DNA from: Limnephilus marmoratus
Lineage: Eukaryota; Arthropoda; Insecta; Trichoptera; Limnephilidae
Direction of reading: 5' to 3'
DNA: 64,000 nt
Assembly: GCA_917880885.1 (NCBI GenBank)
Contig: OU862934.1
Span: 29,124,734 to 29,188,733, forward strand
The first letter of the stretch is position 1, and each line of letters begins with the position of its first letter. Below the pieces are notes generated by a model. It was not told where the DNA came from and did no database searches. It saw only the letters and a program-made list of their open reading frames with translations. This document shows positions 52,265-63,014 of this stretch, one piece after another. The position numbers and the translations under genes were made by a program.

Positions 52265-52740
52265 TTTTGAAGACACTTAATAAAGAAATTGTTTCTCCCT
52301 ACGTGTCCTTCGGACTGTTCCCCTTCCGCCTCTCCTTCCTCTCTCGCGTCTTCTTCTCTCCCGCTTCCCCCGTCCCGCTAACCCTCCTCCCGAGTTTCCC
52401 TCCCCATTCCTGCATTTCATACATTCAGTCCCGGTACATTCAGTTTACAAACAGCTCGCATGCCAGCTGTTACAATTTTTTTATACAAATTTCATAATGC
52501 CAGAGCTCACCAATATATAAATCATCGCTGGCATGCACACATCAGATCCCCAAAGTTTCATTGCAACGAGATGAACGGTTAGCAATGCATAATTTCATGA
52601 TGCCAGAACTCACTATTGTATATAGAAACCATCGCGGGCATGCGCACATTAAATCCACAAAGTTTCATCGCAATCGAATGAATGGTTTAGCAACGCATAA
52701 CTTACATAGACAGAAACAAACATATTTTTATATATAAATA
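52265..52740 (+). repeat. CT-family repeat with duplicated tail
   Basis: Core 52310-52410, then cagctcgcatgccagctgtt, cataatgccagagctcacc. A tail of about 95 bases (ccagaactcactattgtata ... gtttcatcgcaatcgaatg) is present twice (about 52500-52590 and 52600-52685). Confidence 0.6.
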
Positions 52741-52744
52741 TCTA

Positions 52745-52965
52745 TTTGAGGGAAACCTTTTGACCTCTCCAGCCGGACTCCCTCGACCCATAGCCTTGCA
52801 CCACAGTTGGAGGGATCGATCTATACGTCCGTCACTTCTGAACACACTTAACCCCAGACTATACCCACCTCTCATACCTGTTTCCTTCTCAGAACTTCCA
52901 CTCCTTCCTTTTCTTAAAAATACCATCAACCCATATATCCTAAGATGACATAGAACTCCCTCAAC
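52745..52965 (+). repeat. LR family repeat
   Basis: Blocks ttttgacctctccagccgg, agccttgcaccacagttgg, actcctaccctcataccttt-like sequence and cctaagatgacatag. Confidence 0.55.
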
Positions 52966-53369
52966 CAGTCTTTCCCGATCCGCCCCGCCACGCAATAGGT
53001 GGGCCGACGCATCCATCGCCTACACAGTGCCTATGTTAAAATATTACGAGAGAAAAATTATAAAGCAATATCTAGAAGAAAACACAAAACAGTGCTGCAA
53101 AATTGTATCTATATTCTTCCTTCTCATGTCCGTAATCCATATCTTAATGCTTCTTTTAAATTCGGTTAATTTTTTACAGGTTTTTATTGCAAGAGGGAGA
53201 ATATAAGATATTTTTATAGAGAAATATTGCATATTTCTTTGGCCAAAAGTCGTTATAGTTGCAGGTTGGTGGAAGTACCTATATGTTGTAATGAGGATCT
53301 TCTGAATTGGCCCAAAATTGTCTGTGTGAAGTTTTCCTGGTTTTGAATGCTTAAGTTAGAATACAAATG
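52966..53369. other. Interval without identified features
   Basis: AT-rich; a 62-codon minus-strand frame at 53232-53044 (KTCKKLTEFKRSIKIWITDM) resembles a LINE C terminus but is too short to call. Confidence 0.35.
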
Positions 53370-54090
53370 TTTCAGTTTTACTTTAAGGGGAAAAACCAGA
53401 CACAACCGGAATTCTGTCATTTTTAAATAAAATTCTAGACGTACAGACTCTTTTCCACAAAAAAATATAAATCGATTTCGAAAGATTGGTCTTTTATCTA
53501 CTAAAGGTATGTTTTAAATTTATTATTTTTAGTATAATAAGGTTATATCCTAGGTCATTGGCAAATTTGGTAAATTTTCAAATTAAATTTTGTATTATAC
53601 AACACACATTTTAAATCATTTAATCACACAGTAAAATAAATTATGTATGAAAGCTATTTTTCAGAATTTTAGTTAATTAATTTTAGTTCAAATAAAATCT
53701 TTTAAAAAAGATCGGAGCGCTGTTTTGTGACAAAAATACTTCAGTTTGTCTATTTATTTATGGTCTTACAAACTAACATACATATATCAGTTTTTTTACA
53801 TTTTTATTTTGCTTAGACGTTTATGAAAAATTATTAATACTTATGATCAAAAATAATTACAAGATTTACATAATTTTAATAGTGTTATCATCACACGTTT
53901 GAGCATTTTTGAAAATAGATATATATGAAAGCAAATTCTTATAGAAATAAAATCGATATTGAGTTATCATTTAAAAATGCTGGTACGGAGACTAATTCAT
54001 CTTTCTCATCGGGACCTCACTGTACAGTTGCAAAGGTATAATCGCAAGATTGTCTTTCGACGAAATTTGTATTCTCGGCCGCTGGTTAAT
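53370..54090 (+). repeat. H family repeat, uninterrupted copy
   Basis: Parallel to 39940-41035: shared gtattatacaacacacattt, tttaaaaaagatcgg (where the other copy has the insertion), taaaatcgatattgagtta and ctcggccgctgg. It acts as the empty-site reference for the fold-back element. Confidence 0.7.
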
Positions 54091-55139
54091 CGCCCTTAAA
54101 TTAAATTCAGGGTTTTAAAAACATAGTCTGTAGAAAAATAGTAAGAAAAGCAAACTAACTTGCCAGTATTACGAATTCATACATAATGCAATATCATAGG
54201 GTGACTGCAAAATGAAAAAAAAAAAACATGCATCACTTGGCAAACGGAACGTAAAAGAATGGTGCTCTATTTTGATTGGCATACAAAAATATTTTATGTA
54301 AGTTTTGCTTCCACCATCCTATGAAAACGTCTCTGAAATATTACGACATTTTTAAAATGCATTATTTTGTCTGGAATTAATGTAAAAACATTTAACATTT
54401 GTGTGTTTTTGTGTACACCAACTTACTAGAGCGCAGGTAAAATCTCAAAATCCTCACCCCATTAACCCGGGCACCCCTGCTAAGTCACCAAACCTAGCTT
54501 GTCACTTGTAGCGACCCATAGAAATACAAATTGATAGACCAGCCCATCAGGAAAATGGGACCAATTCCATCATCCGTCCTGTGATTTGTCCACAAAGAAT
54601 CTAGGTACACAGGCAACTCGCATTGTAACATCACTATTTAGTCCACGAAAAGAAAATATCCTTACGAATTATTATGTCTTTTTACAATTTTGCGGAAATT
54701 GCTGGCTGCGTAAACACTTAACTACAAATCCCAAATCAAGGCAACAAAAATCGACATGTAGGTAGCATGTTGCGAAGACAATTGCTTTTTGTCACTTTGT
54801 CATCCTTCGATTTAAACCCCTCCAAAGCCAGGGAAGAACACGGAAATTTCCTAACAAGCACCACTTTGAATTGAATGTTTTGTGGATTAACTTGGAGCTA
54901 TCGTATATTTTATTGACCGAAACACATTCCTAGAACAATAAACTATGTGCCAAAACAACATTACTTGCGTTAATTACGTAAATTGATAGGTTTTACGATG
55001 TTTTCGTCAAATAACATGCATCGACTTTATCAGAAAGAATCGCGGCAAATTTGACATTTTGATGCCACAGACAAAAATAATTTTAAAATATTCTGGGGTT
55101 GCAAGGTGAATGAAATTTTTACCCAATTTATGGGGAATG
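54091..55139. other. Mostly unassigned interval with a short LR scrap
   Basis: Bases 54440-54525 (caccccattaacccgggcac) match the LR family. The rest is AT-rich with no frame. Confidence 0.4.
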
Positions 55140-55425
55140 TTGGCGCAAGCGATTCTGACCTTGTCCTTTTACAAATTTTGTACATAGAAGGGTCAAAATC
55201 GCAGAAAAACATATTTTTTTCACGCGCATGCGCACAAACTGCGCACATAACCGCGCTTCGGCAAATAAAATATACATTATTCCGAGTGACTAGGCGCATT
55301 GCAGGTTTCGCTATGGTAAAGGGTGAGAATAGAGCAAGCGATTCTGACCTTGTTCTTCATACCTGTCTTTATGCATAAGGGTCAAAATCGCGTGTAATTT
55401 TTTTTTTCATGACACACCGGTGCAC
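55140..55425 (+). repeat. Tandem duplication (~190-bp period)
   Basis: The block gcgcaagcgattctgacctt (55143) recurs as gagcaagcgattctgacctt (55332). Both continue gggtcaaaatcgc (55190 and 55379) and an extended run of T. The overlapping 90-codon frames in both orientations are incidental. Confidence 0.7.
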
Positions 55426-55740
55426 GAGCGGCAAGGGCTGGGTTTTAAGGACTGTGCAGCATGTGTCATTGCCGAATGCTACAATTTTCCTTAGTGGAAT
55501 TGCAAATAGTTCAGTAACTAGGTATACTTAGACACATGCCACAAAATAGCAAAAGTGCCCCTGTGATCTTTTTTTCGTGCTTACTTTTTTATTGTTGAAG
55601 TTCAGAAAGAAATAAATAAATAATAAGCGAGGTCCAATCTAGTAAATGCTATATCTTTGCACTAAATCCCTTTCCTCCCAAGTTGGTGTGAGAGAATAGA
55701 CAAAATGTGAGGTAATAAATAAAAATAGGAGAGAGAGATG
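55426..55740. other. Interval without identified features
   Basis: AT-rich, no feature. Confidence 0.4.
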
Positions 55741-55835
55741 GCATTTTCGTTATATGTTTTTGGGGTGTTGTGCCGTGTTGCGCTACCTCCTTCTTTAGCC
55801 AACGTTTCGGACATCGTTGCAGTGTCCATGGAGAG
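55741..55835 (-). repeat. PLE-A single arm
   Basis: Minus-strand arm: gaaacgttggctaaagaagg, gaggtagcgcaacacgg, aacaccccaaaaacat. It stops inside stem II; the CTGATGA segment is absent. Confidence 0.6.
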
Positions 55836-56059
55836 AGAGATGGCAGATTGAGAAGTGGTTTAGGGAGAGGGAGAGGTGAAGGGCAGGAATGGGCCGCTTA
55901 TTCACGATATCTTTTATATTTATTTTATTGCCCATAAAGACTTTACGTTTGCTGAAAGCGGTTTTCAAACTTAGTTTCACGATTTTCAAGTACACATGTC
56001 GCACAATGATTTTGCTTTCACATTTGGTTGTGATTTTTTGCTAATTTAACGTATCGATT
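55836..56059. other. Interval without identified features
   Basis: Purine-rich start (gagagagagatggc), then AT-rich. Confidence 0.4.
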
Positions 56060-56215
56060 TTTTTGAAGTAAAACTTCTTTACACACGCTCAACTTGGGGG
56101 TTAAGTTGCGTTTCGAAAAGTGGTGATTGTAACAAAAAATGACATGCGAACGGTAATCGATGCGAACGGTGATCGATTGCTAGGCGAACGGTCGGACCTT
56201 TACGCACGCTTGACT
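56060..56215 (-). repeat. K family repeat, copy 2
   Basis: Reverse complement of 37200-37400: cgaacggtgatcgattg, gatgcgaacggt and ctttacgcacgcttgact. It starts ttttttgaagtaaaacttc, the same start as family J. Confidence 0.6.
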
Positions 56216-56223
56216 TGGGTGGT

Positions 56224-56328
56224 GATAAGGATAAGGATAAGGATAAGGATAAGGATAAGGATAAGGATGAGGATGAGGATGAGGATGAGGATGAGGATGA
56301 GGATGAGGATGAGGATGAGGATGAGGAT

Positions 56329-56387
<59 letters not shown>

Positions 56388-56885
56388 TTAGGATAAGGAT
56401 AAGGATAAGGATAAGGATAAGGACAAGGACAAGGACAAGGACAAGGACAAGGACAAGGACAAGGACAAGGACAAGGACAAGGACAAGGACAAGGACAAGG
56501 ACAAGGACAAGGACAAGGACAAGGACAAGGACAAGGACAAGGACAAGGACAAGGACAAGGACAAGGACAAGGACAAGGACAAGGACAAGGACAAGGACAA
56601 GGACAAGGACAAGGACAAGGACAAGGACAAGGACAAGGACAAGGACAAGGACAAGGACAAGGACAAGGACAAGGACAAGGACAAGGACAAGGACAAGGAC
56701 AAGGACAAGGACAAGGACAAGGACAAGGACAAGGACAAGGACAAGGACAAGGATAAGGACAAGGATAAGGATAAGGATAAGGATAAGGATAAGGATAAGG
56801 ATAAGGATAAGGATAAGGATAAGGATAAGGTTAAGGATAAGGATAAGGATAAGGATAAGGATAAGGATAAAGATAAGGATAAGGA
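56224..56885. repeat. Hexanucleotide array (GGAYRA), ~110 units
   Basis: It consists of blocks of ggataa, ggatga, ggacga, ggataa, then about 55 ggacaa, then ggataa. Sharp block borders suggest stepwise expansion. All six frames are open for long stretches (RTRTRT, LVLVLV, SLSLSL); none is credible as a gene. It sits between the K repeat and the 18-bp array. Confidence 0.95.
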
Positions 56886-57090
56886 TGGTCACCCCATGGT
56901 CGTAGGTCACCCCAAGGTCATAGGTCACCCCAAGGTCCTAGGTCACCCCAAGGTCGTAGGTCACCCCAAGGTCGTAGGTCACCCCAAGGTCATAGGACAC
57001 CCCAAGGTCGTAGTTCGGCCCAAGGTCTTAGGTCACCCCATGGTCATATTTCACTCCAATGTCATATGTCGCTCTAGGTCATAGGCCACC
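56886..57090 (-). repeat. 18-bp minisatellite, ~11 copies
   Basis: The unit ggtcaccccaaggtcgta is the reverse complement of the 36815-37105 array. LR sequence follows on the right (ccgttcgtcacgtttggtaa), as at the other locus. Confidence 0.85.
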
Positions 57091-57150
57091 CCGTTCGTCA
57101 CGTTTGGTAACTTAGCAGGGTTACCTGGGTTCATTAGGCAGGGTTTGTCT
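57091..57150 (-). repeat. LR family fragment next to the array
   Basis: Reversed LR blocks acgtttggtaacttagcagg and ctgggttcattaggcagg. It links the minisatellite to its parent sequence. Confidence 0.5.
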
Positions 57151-57174
57151 TGTAGTTTTACGTTAGTCGAGAGG

Positions 57175-57455
57175 TCTAAAGCACACTCGTTTATTTTGAA
57201 GTGAAACTTCTATAGCCTAGCTGTGATTTCAGATGAAACGGAAATGACGATTACTGCACTTGCAACGCAACAACTGCGCACATTAATTATGATGTCACTT
57301 TTAAAGGCTCTTATTGGTTGAGATATGAAATGAAAATTATGCTAGGTCTGCGCTCATTGGTCGCCGCTTTGATTATGACCTCACTATTCAAGTATTGGAT
57401 GAGATTGTTTTGGTAAAGTTTCGCTTTTACCGCGTGTAAACTGCACTCGAATTTT
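57175..57455 (-). repeat. J family repeat, copy 2
   Basis: Plus-strand reading: ttgaagtgaaacttctatag, gattactgcacttgcaacg, then gcgctcattggtcgccgc and ccgcgtgtaaactgcact. Reverse complement of 27640-27930 over its length. Confidence 0.7.
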
Positions 57456-57669
57456 TTTTATATGAATACCACACAAGAGCCCTGTGGAATACTATGTTTT
57501 TTTCTGATGAACATTAAATCAAGCTCAACTAATGTTTTTGAATGGCAATGATCCCGGGGCAAATATTTTTTTAATGGTTTGAATTTTACAATTTCCGAAT
57601 TAATAAATAATCCTGAATTAATCCTACAATTTCCAATATCCAATCAAAGGAGATTGCAGCCTTTGCTTT

Positions 57670-58808
57670 TATTCACCTTAATTTATTTATTTATTTATTT
57701 ATTTATTTAATTTCAACGGTATACATATACCATAAGAACTGATTACATGTCACAAAATGAAAAATAGTAATAAAGAAATAATAAAAAAAAATTGTTTAAC
57801 AAATGATTGTGGCATTTGAATTAGAAATGACACCAGAGAGACAATTACGTACAAAAATCTATAGTACAAATAGAATTAATAATGACTAAAAAGATTTGAT
57901 AGCATAGCCCTCTTGTACCTACTTTCCGTGCAGTTAAATAGATCTGCAATATCTGCATATCTATTAGTAACATCATGTAACCTAGGTAAAAGGAAGTGTT
58001 TAGTATACTCAGTCTTATTATTGTTACATTTAAACAGGATTTTAGATCGAGTAGTTCTCGTGGGAATATGAAATTCAATGAGCTTAGTTAAATCAGGACT
58101 GTCTATGCTACCATTTACAATTTTGAACATAAATATTAAGTCGGATATAATTCTTCGATCTGAGAGTTTTAATAAATTTAATTCTATCAGCAAGTAATTG
58201 TAGTTAATGTTTTCAATGGGAATACCGAGTTTAAAATTAATATGTCTTAGAAATTTATGTTGAATTTTTTCGATTGAATCTGAATGAATTTTAAAATGGG
58301 GGGACCAGATCGAGGAGTTATATTCGACTTGACTACGTACTAAGGATGTATACAAAATTTTTAGTGTTGAAATATTCCTAAAACCTCTGGAATTTCGAAG
58401 AATGAAGCCAAGCATTTTCATTCCTTTATTACCGATTGTGTTTATATGGGATATAAAGTTTAATTTAGAGTCAAAAATTATGCCCAGGTCGTTAATTTCT
58501 TCGACAGAGGTAAGGGTAGAGTTATTGAGTACATACGGATGAATAATTGGTTGGCTTATTCTGTAAAATCTTATTGCATGACACTTATTTATGTTCAGAA
58601 AAAGTTTGTTAACAGAACACCAATTAATTAACTTGTGTAAATTATTCTGTAGACAGAGACAATCTTCAACAGTTTTAATTATTTTAAATATTTTCAAATC
58701 ATCTGCAAAAAGCAACACATTTACATCTTTATCAAATATATCAACAATATCGTTTATAAACAAAAGAAAAATTATAATATCCCTTGATTTTTCACTGGTC
58801 TGCGCCAA
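57670..58808 (-). pseudogene. CR1-like LINE ORF2, C-terminal 310 codons
   Basis: The largest frame (58808-57876) reads FINDIVDIF, then VNVLLFADDLKIF (RT motif C, FADD), NKLFLNINKCHAIRFYRI, GIIFDSKLNFISHINTIGNK, YTSLVRSQVEYNSSIWSP, IEKIQHKFLRHINFKLGIPI and LIEFHIPTRTTRSK. This is the RT palm end, thumb and C-terminal domain of a CR1/Jockey-type ORF2. It starts inside the RT and is 5'-truncated (about 58790); the first residues before FLLFINDI are not RT-like. A 3' UTR ends in (aaat)n near 57675. No internal stop is seen in the 310 codons, so it is one of the youngest LINE copies here. Confidence 0.8.
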
Positions 58809-59879
58809 TGCAATATGAATGAAGGAAGAAGAATGCGCATGTGATATAATATTTAACTTCCATGAACCTACGTGCCGGATAAATCACAGAAAGTCCCTAA
58901 AATATTAGCAGCATAAAATCAAGGTTCCAAAATTAAAATCCACATTATTTTCAATTCCAAAACTTTGAAATAAATTTCCACAGAAAATAATATGGAGAAG
59001 TTTTGGGATAGTTCTCGATATGGCCAGTCAAACTAGTGTCCTCCTATTGGATTCAGAAAGTTTATTTTTTTAAGGTCAGGCTGCTTTATATTCTAGGAGG
59101 GAGGGTTTGGAGGAGGTCTAGTAGGGGTGGGAAAGATTTTGGGGTGTGGGAGGGAACGTGGTAGAAAGACAGAATGTTTTGTAGGCTGGCTGTTAAAGCT
59201 TTTTCAAATTTAGATTTGTTGTAATCACAAATAAGCACAAGGCAATACTGATTAAATTCAATCAAATCATTGTTTGCCACTCCTGATACTCAGAAAATAT
59301 TATATTTTTCATAGTTTGTGAACAAATTGTTCCAGTCTGATCAGCCTTTCACAACCATATGGCCGTCCGTTATAGCCAGAAGCCGGTAACTGTCATAAAT
59401 AGATAAGTGGATAAAAGTTTAAGACTGTTTTCATAAATCGTTTATAGAATTTTGACATTAGTTTTTTTTCTAGGCTTGTAAAAGGCTCGCTAAAAAATTT
59501 GTCCGGTTAAACCAAATAAAGTCCATGATGAGATGTTCTACTCTTAGGAATATTTTATTTACTAACAGCATCAAAATATAGCTTAGTAAACATTAAGATG
59601 AGGAAATCCTAAAAAATTATGAAGTAACACCAACACAACCTACAGTCAACAAACATTAAGATGTGGAAACAAACAAACATAGTCAATAAGAATGAAGATA
59701 GGGAAATTAAGTAACAAACGTAGTCAACACATATAAAGATGAGGAAATCATGGTATGACACAAATACAACAACCGAAAGTCCGCCTTGAAACACTGTGAA
59801 TAAACGGTTCTATTTTTTTATTTTTTTGAATAGTTCGAATTAAATTATAAAAATAACGCTTCTAGGCGGACGTATTTCA
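58809..59879. other. Interval without identified features
   Basis: AT-rich. The pattern acattaagatgaggaaa (59590-59760) is repeated loosely about four times. No coding feature. Confidence 0.4.
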
Positions 59880-60475
59880 ATAATTCATTAATTTGGGAGG
59901 CGAGTATGGGTACCTCCGCCTCAAGAACCATTTTTTGGATAATCAACACCCCTGCAAGTGGTTCGCAACGTTAGTGACTTAACAGGGGTGCCCTGGTTCA
60001 AGGAGTGAGGTTTGTTTAGGTCTTGGCGGCTTTTGCCCACCTAATGCGTGGCGGGTCAAAACAGGAAAGACTGGTTGATGGACACCTTTTAATTTCTCTA
60101 GCTGGACTCTCTCAACCCATCGCCGTATACAGCTGTGGAAGGAATGGATTCATGCATCCGTCACTCCTGGACTATTGATCCTGGACTATTATTCGGATCC
60201 AAAGATTCCAACCTTGCTCTCTCCCAGTTAGGTTGGCTAACTTGTAGCTCTATTACGGTAAATACGTGAACATAAATAAACCAGATTGTTTTTGTAAATA
60301 ATCTACTAATCATTATTTAAACCTCCACAAGTTAAGTGTTTTGGTGCATCTAAAAAGTACCGAACACAACATCTCATACTATTTTGCTTCTCAGAACTTC
60401 CTTTCGTTCCTTTCCCTAAAAAGAGCCTTTACACAGAATACCTGAAGATGACACAGGCCCCGAAGAAAATTGTAG
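59880..60475 (+). repeat. LR family repeat, longest plus-strand copy
   Basis: Segments ggcgagtatgggtacctcc, gacttaacaggggtgccctg, gtttgtttaggtcttggc, gagagactggttgatgg-type sequence and gaagatgacacaggcccc occur in the family order, with an unrelated stretch near 60180-60365. Confidence 0.55.
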
Positions 60476-60489
60476 TACACCTTTATTAA

Positions 60490-60760
60490 ACAATTTTTTT
60501 TTTCGGATTCGGTAATTTTAGTTAGATACAAAATGAGGGAGCCATTTTTTAAGTTTGCAAAACTTTTTTATGTTTGCATGCAAAATTTTTATATTCCAAA
60601 AATTATATGTTTATTTTGAATTACAACATTCGAAAGTATATTTTATCGCCTTTCAAAAACAGTTGAAAGTTTTAGGATATGTTCAGAAGTACCTTTTACA
60701 TTTATTTGCATTTTATTGTAAAGTGGAAATATTTTGACCATCTAAAAAATAAGCCCAAAT
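60490..60760 (+). repeat. F-associated repeat segment
   Basis: Matches 12090-12290: tgagggagccattttttaag, tttatgtttgcatgc, ttacaacattcgaaagtata and gtggaaatattttgacc. Confidence 0.45.
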
Positions 60761-61089
60761 TTCTGAAGGCTAAACGGACCAGTCTAGTTTGTCCAGCTGT
60801 AGTAAAAAGGGGAGGGGGAGGGGTGTGATGGGATATCATGGAGGGTGAGGGGGGAGGGGGGGACATCCATCTAATGTGTATGTATGTAAGGGTAGAATGG
60901 AGATACATTTGACTTGGATTTTTTCGGTCATTTCAGCGTAACACGATTTAGGTGTAAATTTCGGGAATAGAATAACTATTATTTCTATTTACTGGCTAAA
61001 CGTTGACTCTACGCTTGAAGCCATTTATTTGTGAGTTTCATAAAAATGTTTTACAAAAATGTGTTTTTTTTTCTTTCCCGTAACAAGAT
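60761..61089. other. Interval without identified features
   Basis: A purine-rich patch (60800-60870) in AT-rich DNA; nothing else. Confidence 0.4.
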
Positions 61090-62060
61090 GGCAATAAGGA
61101 ACTCCAGTGAAAAATATTATGGCTTTAAAAAAATATTTGAAAATTTTTTATTTTTTTTTCATAAGTTTTTATTCCAGTAAAAAAGAAAATAACATTTTCA
61201 CTTATTTAACTAGAATATTGAATTATGTACTTTTTACATTGTTTTACATAGTTTTTACATTACATGGTTTTTACATTATATGGTTATGCCTTAGATTACA
61301 TTAGATTGCAATACTAACATTTACATGATATTATATTACCATACGATATTATTCACTATCACTACTTTGTTTTTTGTGAATAAACATGAACAATTTTTTT
61401 TTCAATTTGCACACACTTTTTTCGTTTTTGATATCATCTGGAAGGCAATTATATAAATTGCCCCCTCGTAACTAATTGATTGCTTACCGTAGTTAGTATG
61501 AATGGTGTTTAAACGTATGTTATCGTGTTGTCGTGTAAAATGTTTGTGTACTTGGGACGTTTTAATGAATTCTGTGTTTGTTTGTATGAGTTTATTATTT
61601 ATTTTGTATATAAGGACACATATATTGTACTCGTATAGTTTTCTTAATGTTAACAGTTTTGTTTCCAAATATAATTTTTTTATGGATGTTTTGGATTCGT
61701 AGTGAAATAGTTTTTTGATTATCTTATTTTGAATTACCTGTAATTCATTAATGTATGTTTCATACGCATTTCCCCAGATTTCAATCAGGTAATTTAGGTG
61801 TGAGTGTACGAGACTATATTATAAACTTTTTTTTAATCTAATTGGCAATAGATATGATAACCGGCTAAAAACGCTAATTAAGGGTGTGATTTTATCTTTT
61901 ACATTTTGAATGTGTTGTTTAAAAGTTAAATACTTATCGATGCACAGCCCAAGATATTTTTCCTGTTTCAGGATTTGCAAATCGTTATTTTCAATTTTTG
62001 ATGGTAGGTACATGTGAAGGAATTATTTTACGGTTTGAACTTAAAATCATGTATCCTGTT
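61090..62060 (-). pseudogene. LINE-P 3' copy 2
   Basis: Minus-strand frames: 62013-61819 KIENNDLQILKQEKYLGLCI, DKYLTFKQHIQNVKDKITPL and ISVFSRLSYLLPIRLKKSL; 61668-61402 LRKLYEYNICVLIYKINNKL. The first matches the post-RT tether (YLGL.ID..LTF..HI) of a LINE, the second its C-terminal part. RT motifs are missing (5' truncation). The sibling copy is at 35940-36745. Confidence 0.7.
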
Positions 62061-62079
62061 TTTTAAATGAAAATAATTT

Positions 62080-62340
62080 CCCTCAGGGCCTATCTCATCT
62101 TTAGGGATGCTGTATGGAGGGTCCCCTTTAAGGAAGGAAAGATATGAAGTTCTGGGAAGGAAAAATGCATGAAGACGCATCAGCTGCCCAGACTTGGACA
62201 AACATCACCCCATGAACCCGGGCACTCTTGCCAAGTCACCAAACGTATCGAACCACTTGGGGTGACTTATGGCAAAGGTGTTGGTTATACAATAAATGGT
62301 TCCCGGGGCGGCGGTACCCATACACGCCTACCAAATAATT
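62080..62340 (-). repeat. LR family repeat
   Basis: Plus-strand reading: ccctcagggcctatctcatc, ggaaggaaagatatgaag, caccccatgaacccgggcac, cttggggtgacttatggc, cccggggcggcggtaccc. Confidence 0.6.
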
Positions 62341-62369
62341 TGTTTTTTTAAATAGCTCACTTTACATTT

Positions 62370-62690
62370 TTTTCAACTTTAATTACTGATAAGAAGAAAA
62401 AAAACACACACTCACATATTTCATTAGGCTAATGTATTGTAAACGATATCGTCAACTCTCTTTTTTATCGTTTTATGAAAAAATAATAATTAGTAAAATA
62501 TCATATAGTATTGCGGTCATCAATTCTGGTTTCATAAAGGTGAACATCTTAATTACTTTGTGGTAAACTTTTATATGTGAATATAAAGCATGGGGTTTTC
62601 CCTTTCTAACACCGTTTATATCATATTTTTCACTGTGATAGTAAGGGAGACACATTTCTATGAGTCTTATATGAATCCAGCACAATGCTC
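62370..62690 (+). repeat. F family repeat
   Basis: The block cctttctaacaccgtttata, then tttttcactgtgatagtaag and ggagacac. Confidence 0.6.
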
Positions 62691-63014
62691 TCAACACAAC
62701 TGTTCCCAAAGAGACAGGCATAGAATTAATAAATATGAATAATGATAATCATTTGCACATGCATTTACAGATAAATTTACATATACATACAAACCACTGT
62801 GCATGGAAAGGCATTGTTGCACTCCTGTTATCCTAAAATCCCTGCCCTCTGTACCTCGTTCTCCGCTAGTGCAGAATCAATCCCACAGTCCCCAATCGCT
62901 ACAGAAGTACATCATATCTCTGTGTTCGCCGCCTGCTTGCCGTAGAAATACATCACACCGCGGAATTAAGACACATCCAAAAGTATTGTATTTCACAACA
63001 AAAAGGATTGTCAT
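62691..63014. other. Interval without identified features
   Basis: Mixed composition; a 93-codon frame (62803-63084) has no domain I recognise. Confidence 0.4.

Noticed and set aside
56120..56928. Long frames RTRTRT, LVLVLV and SLSLSL
   Set aside because: Products of the hexamer array; open in several frames and both strands, no unique sequence.
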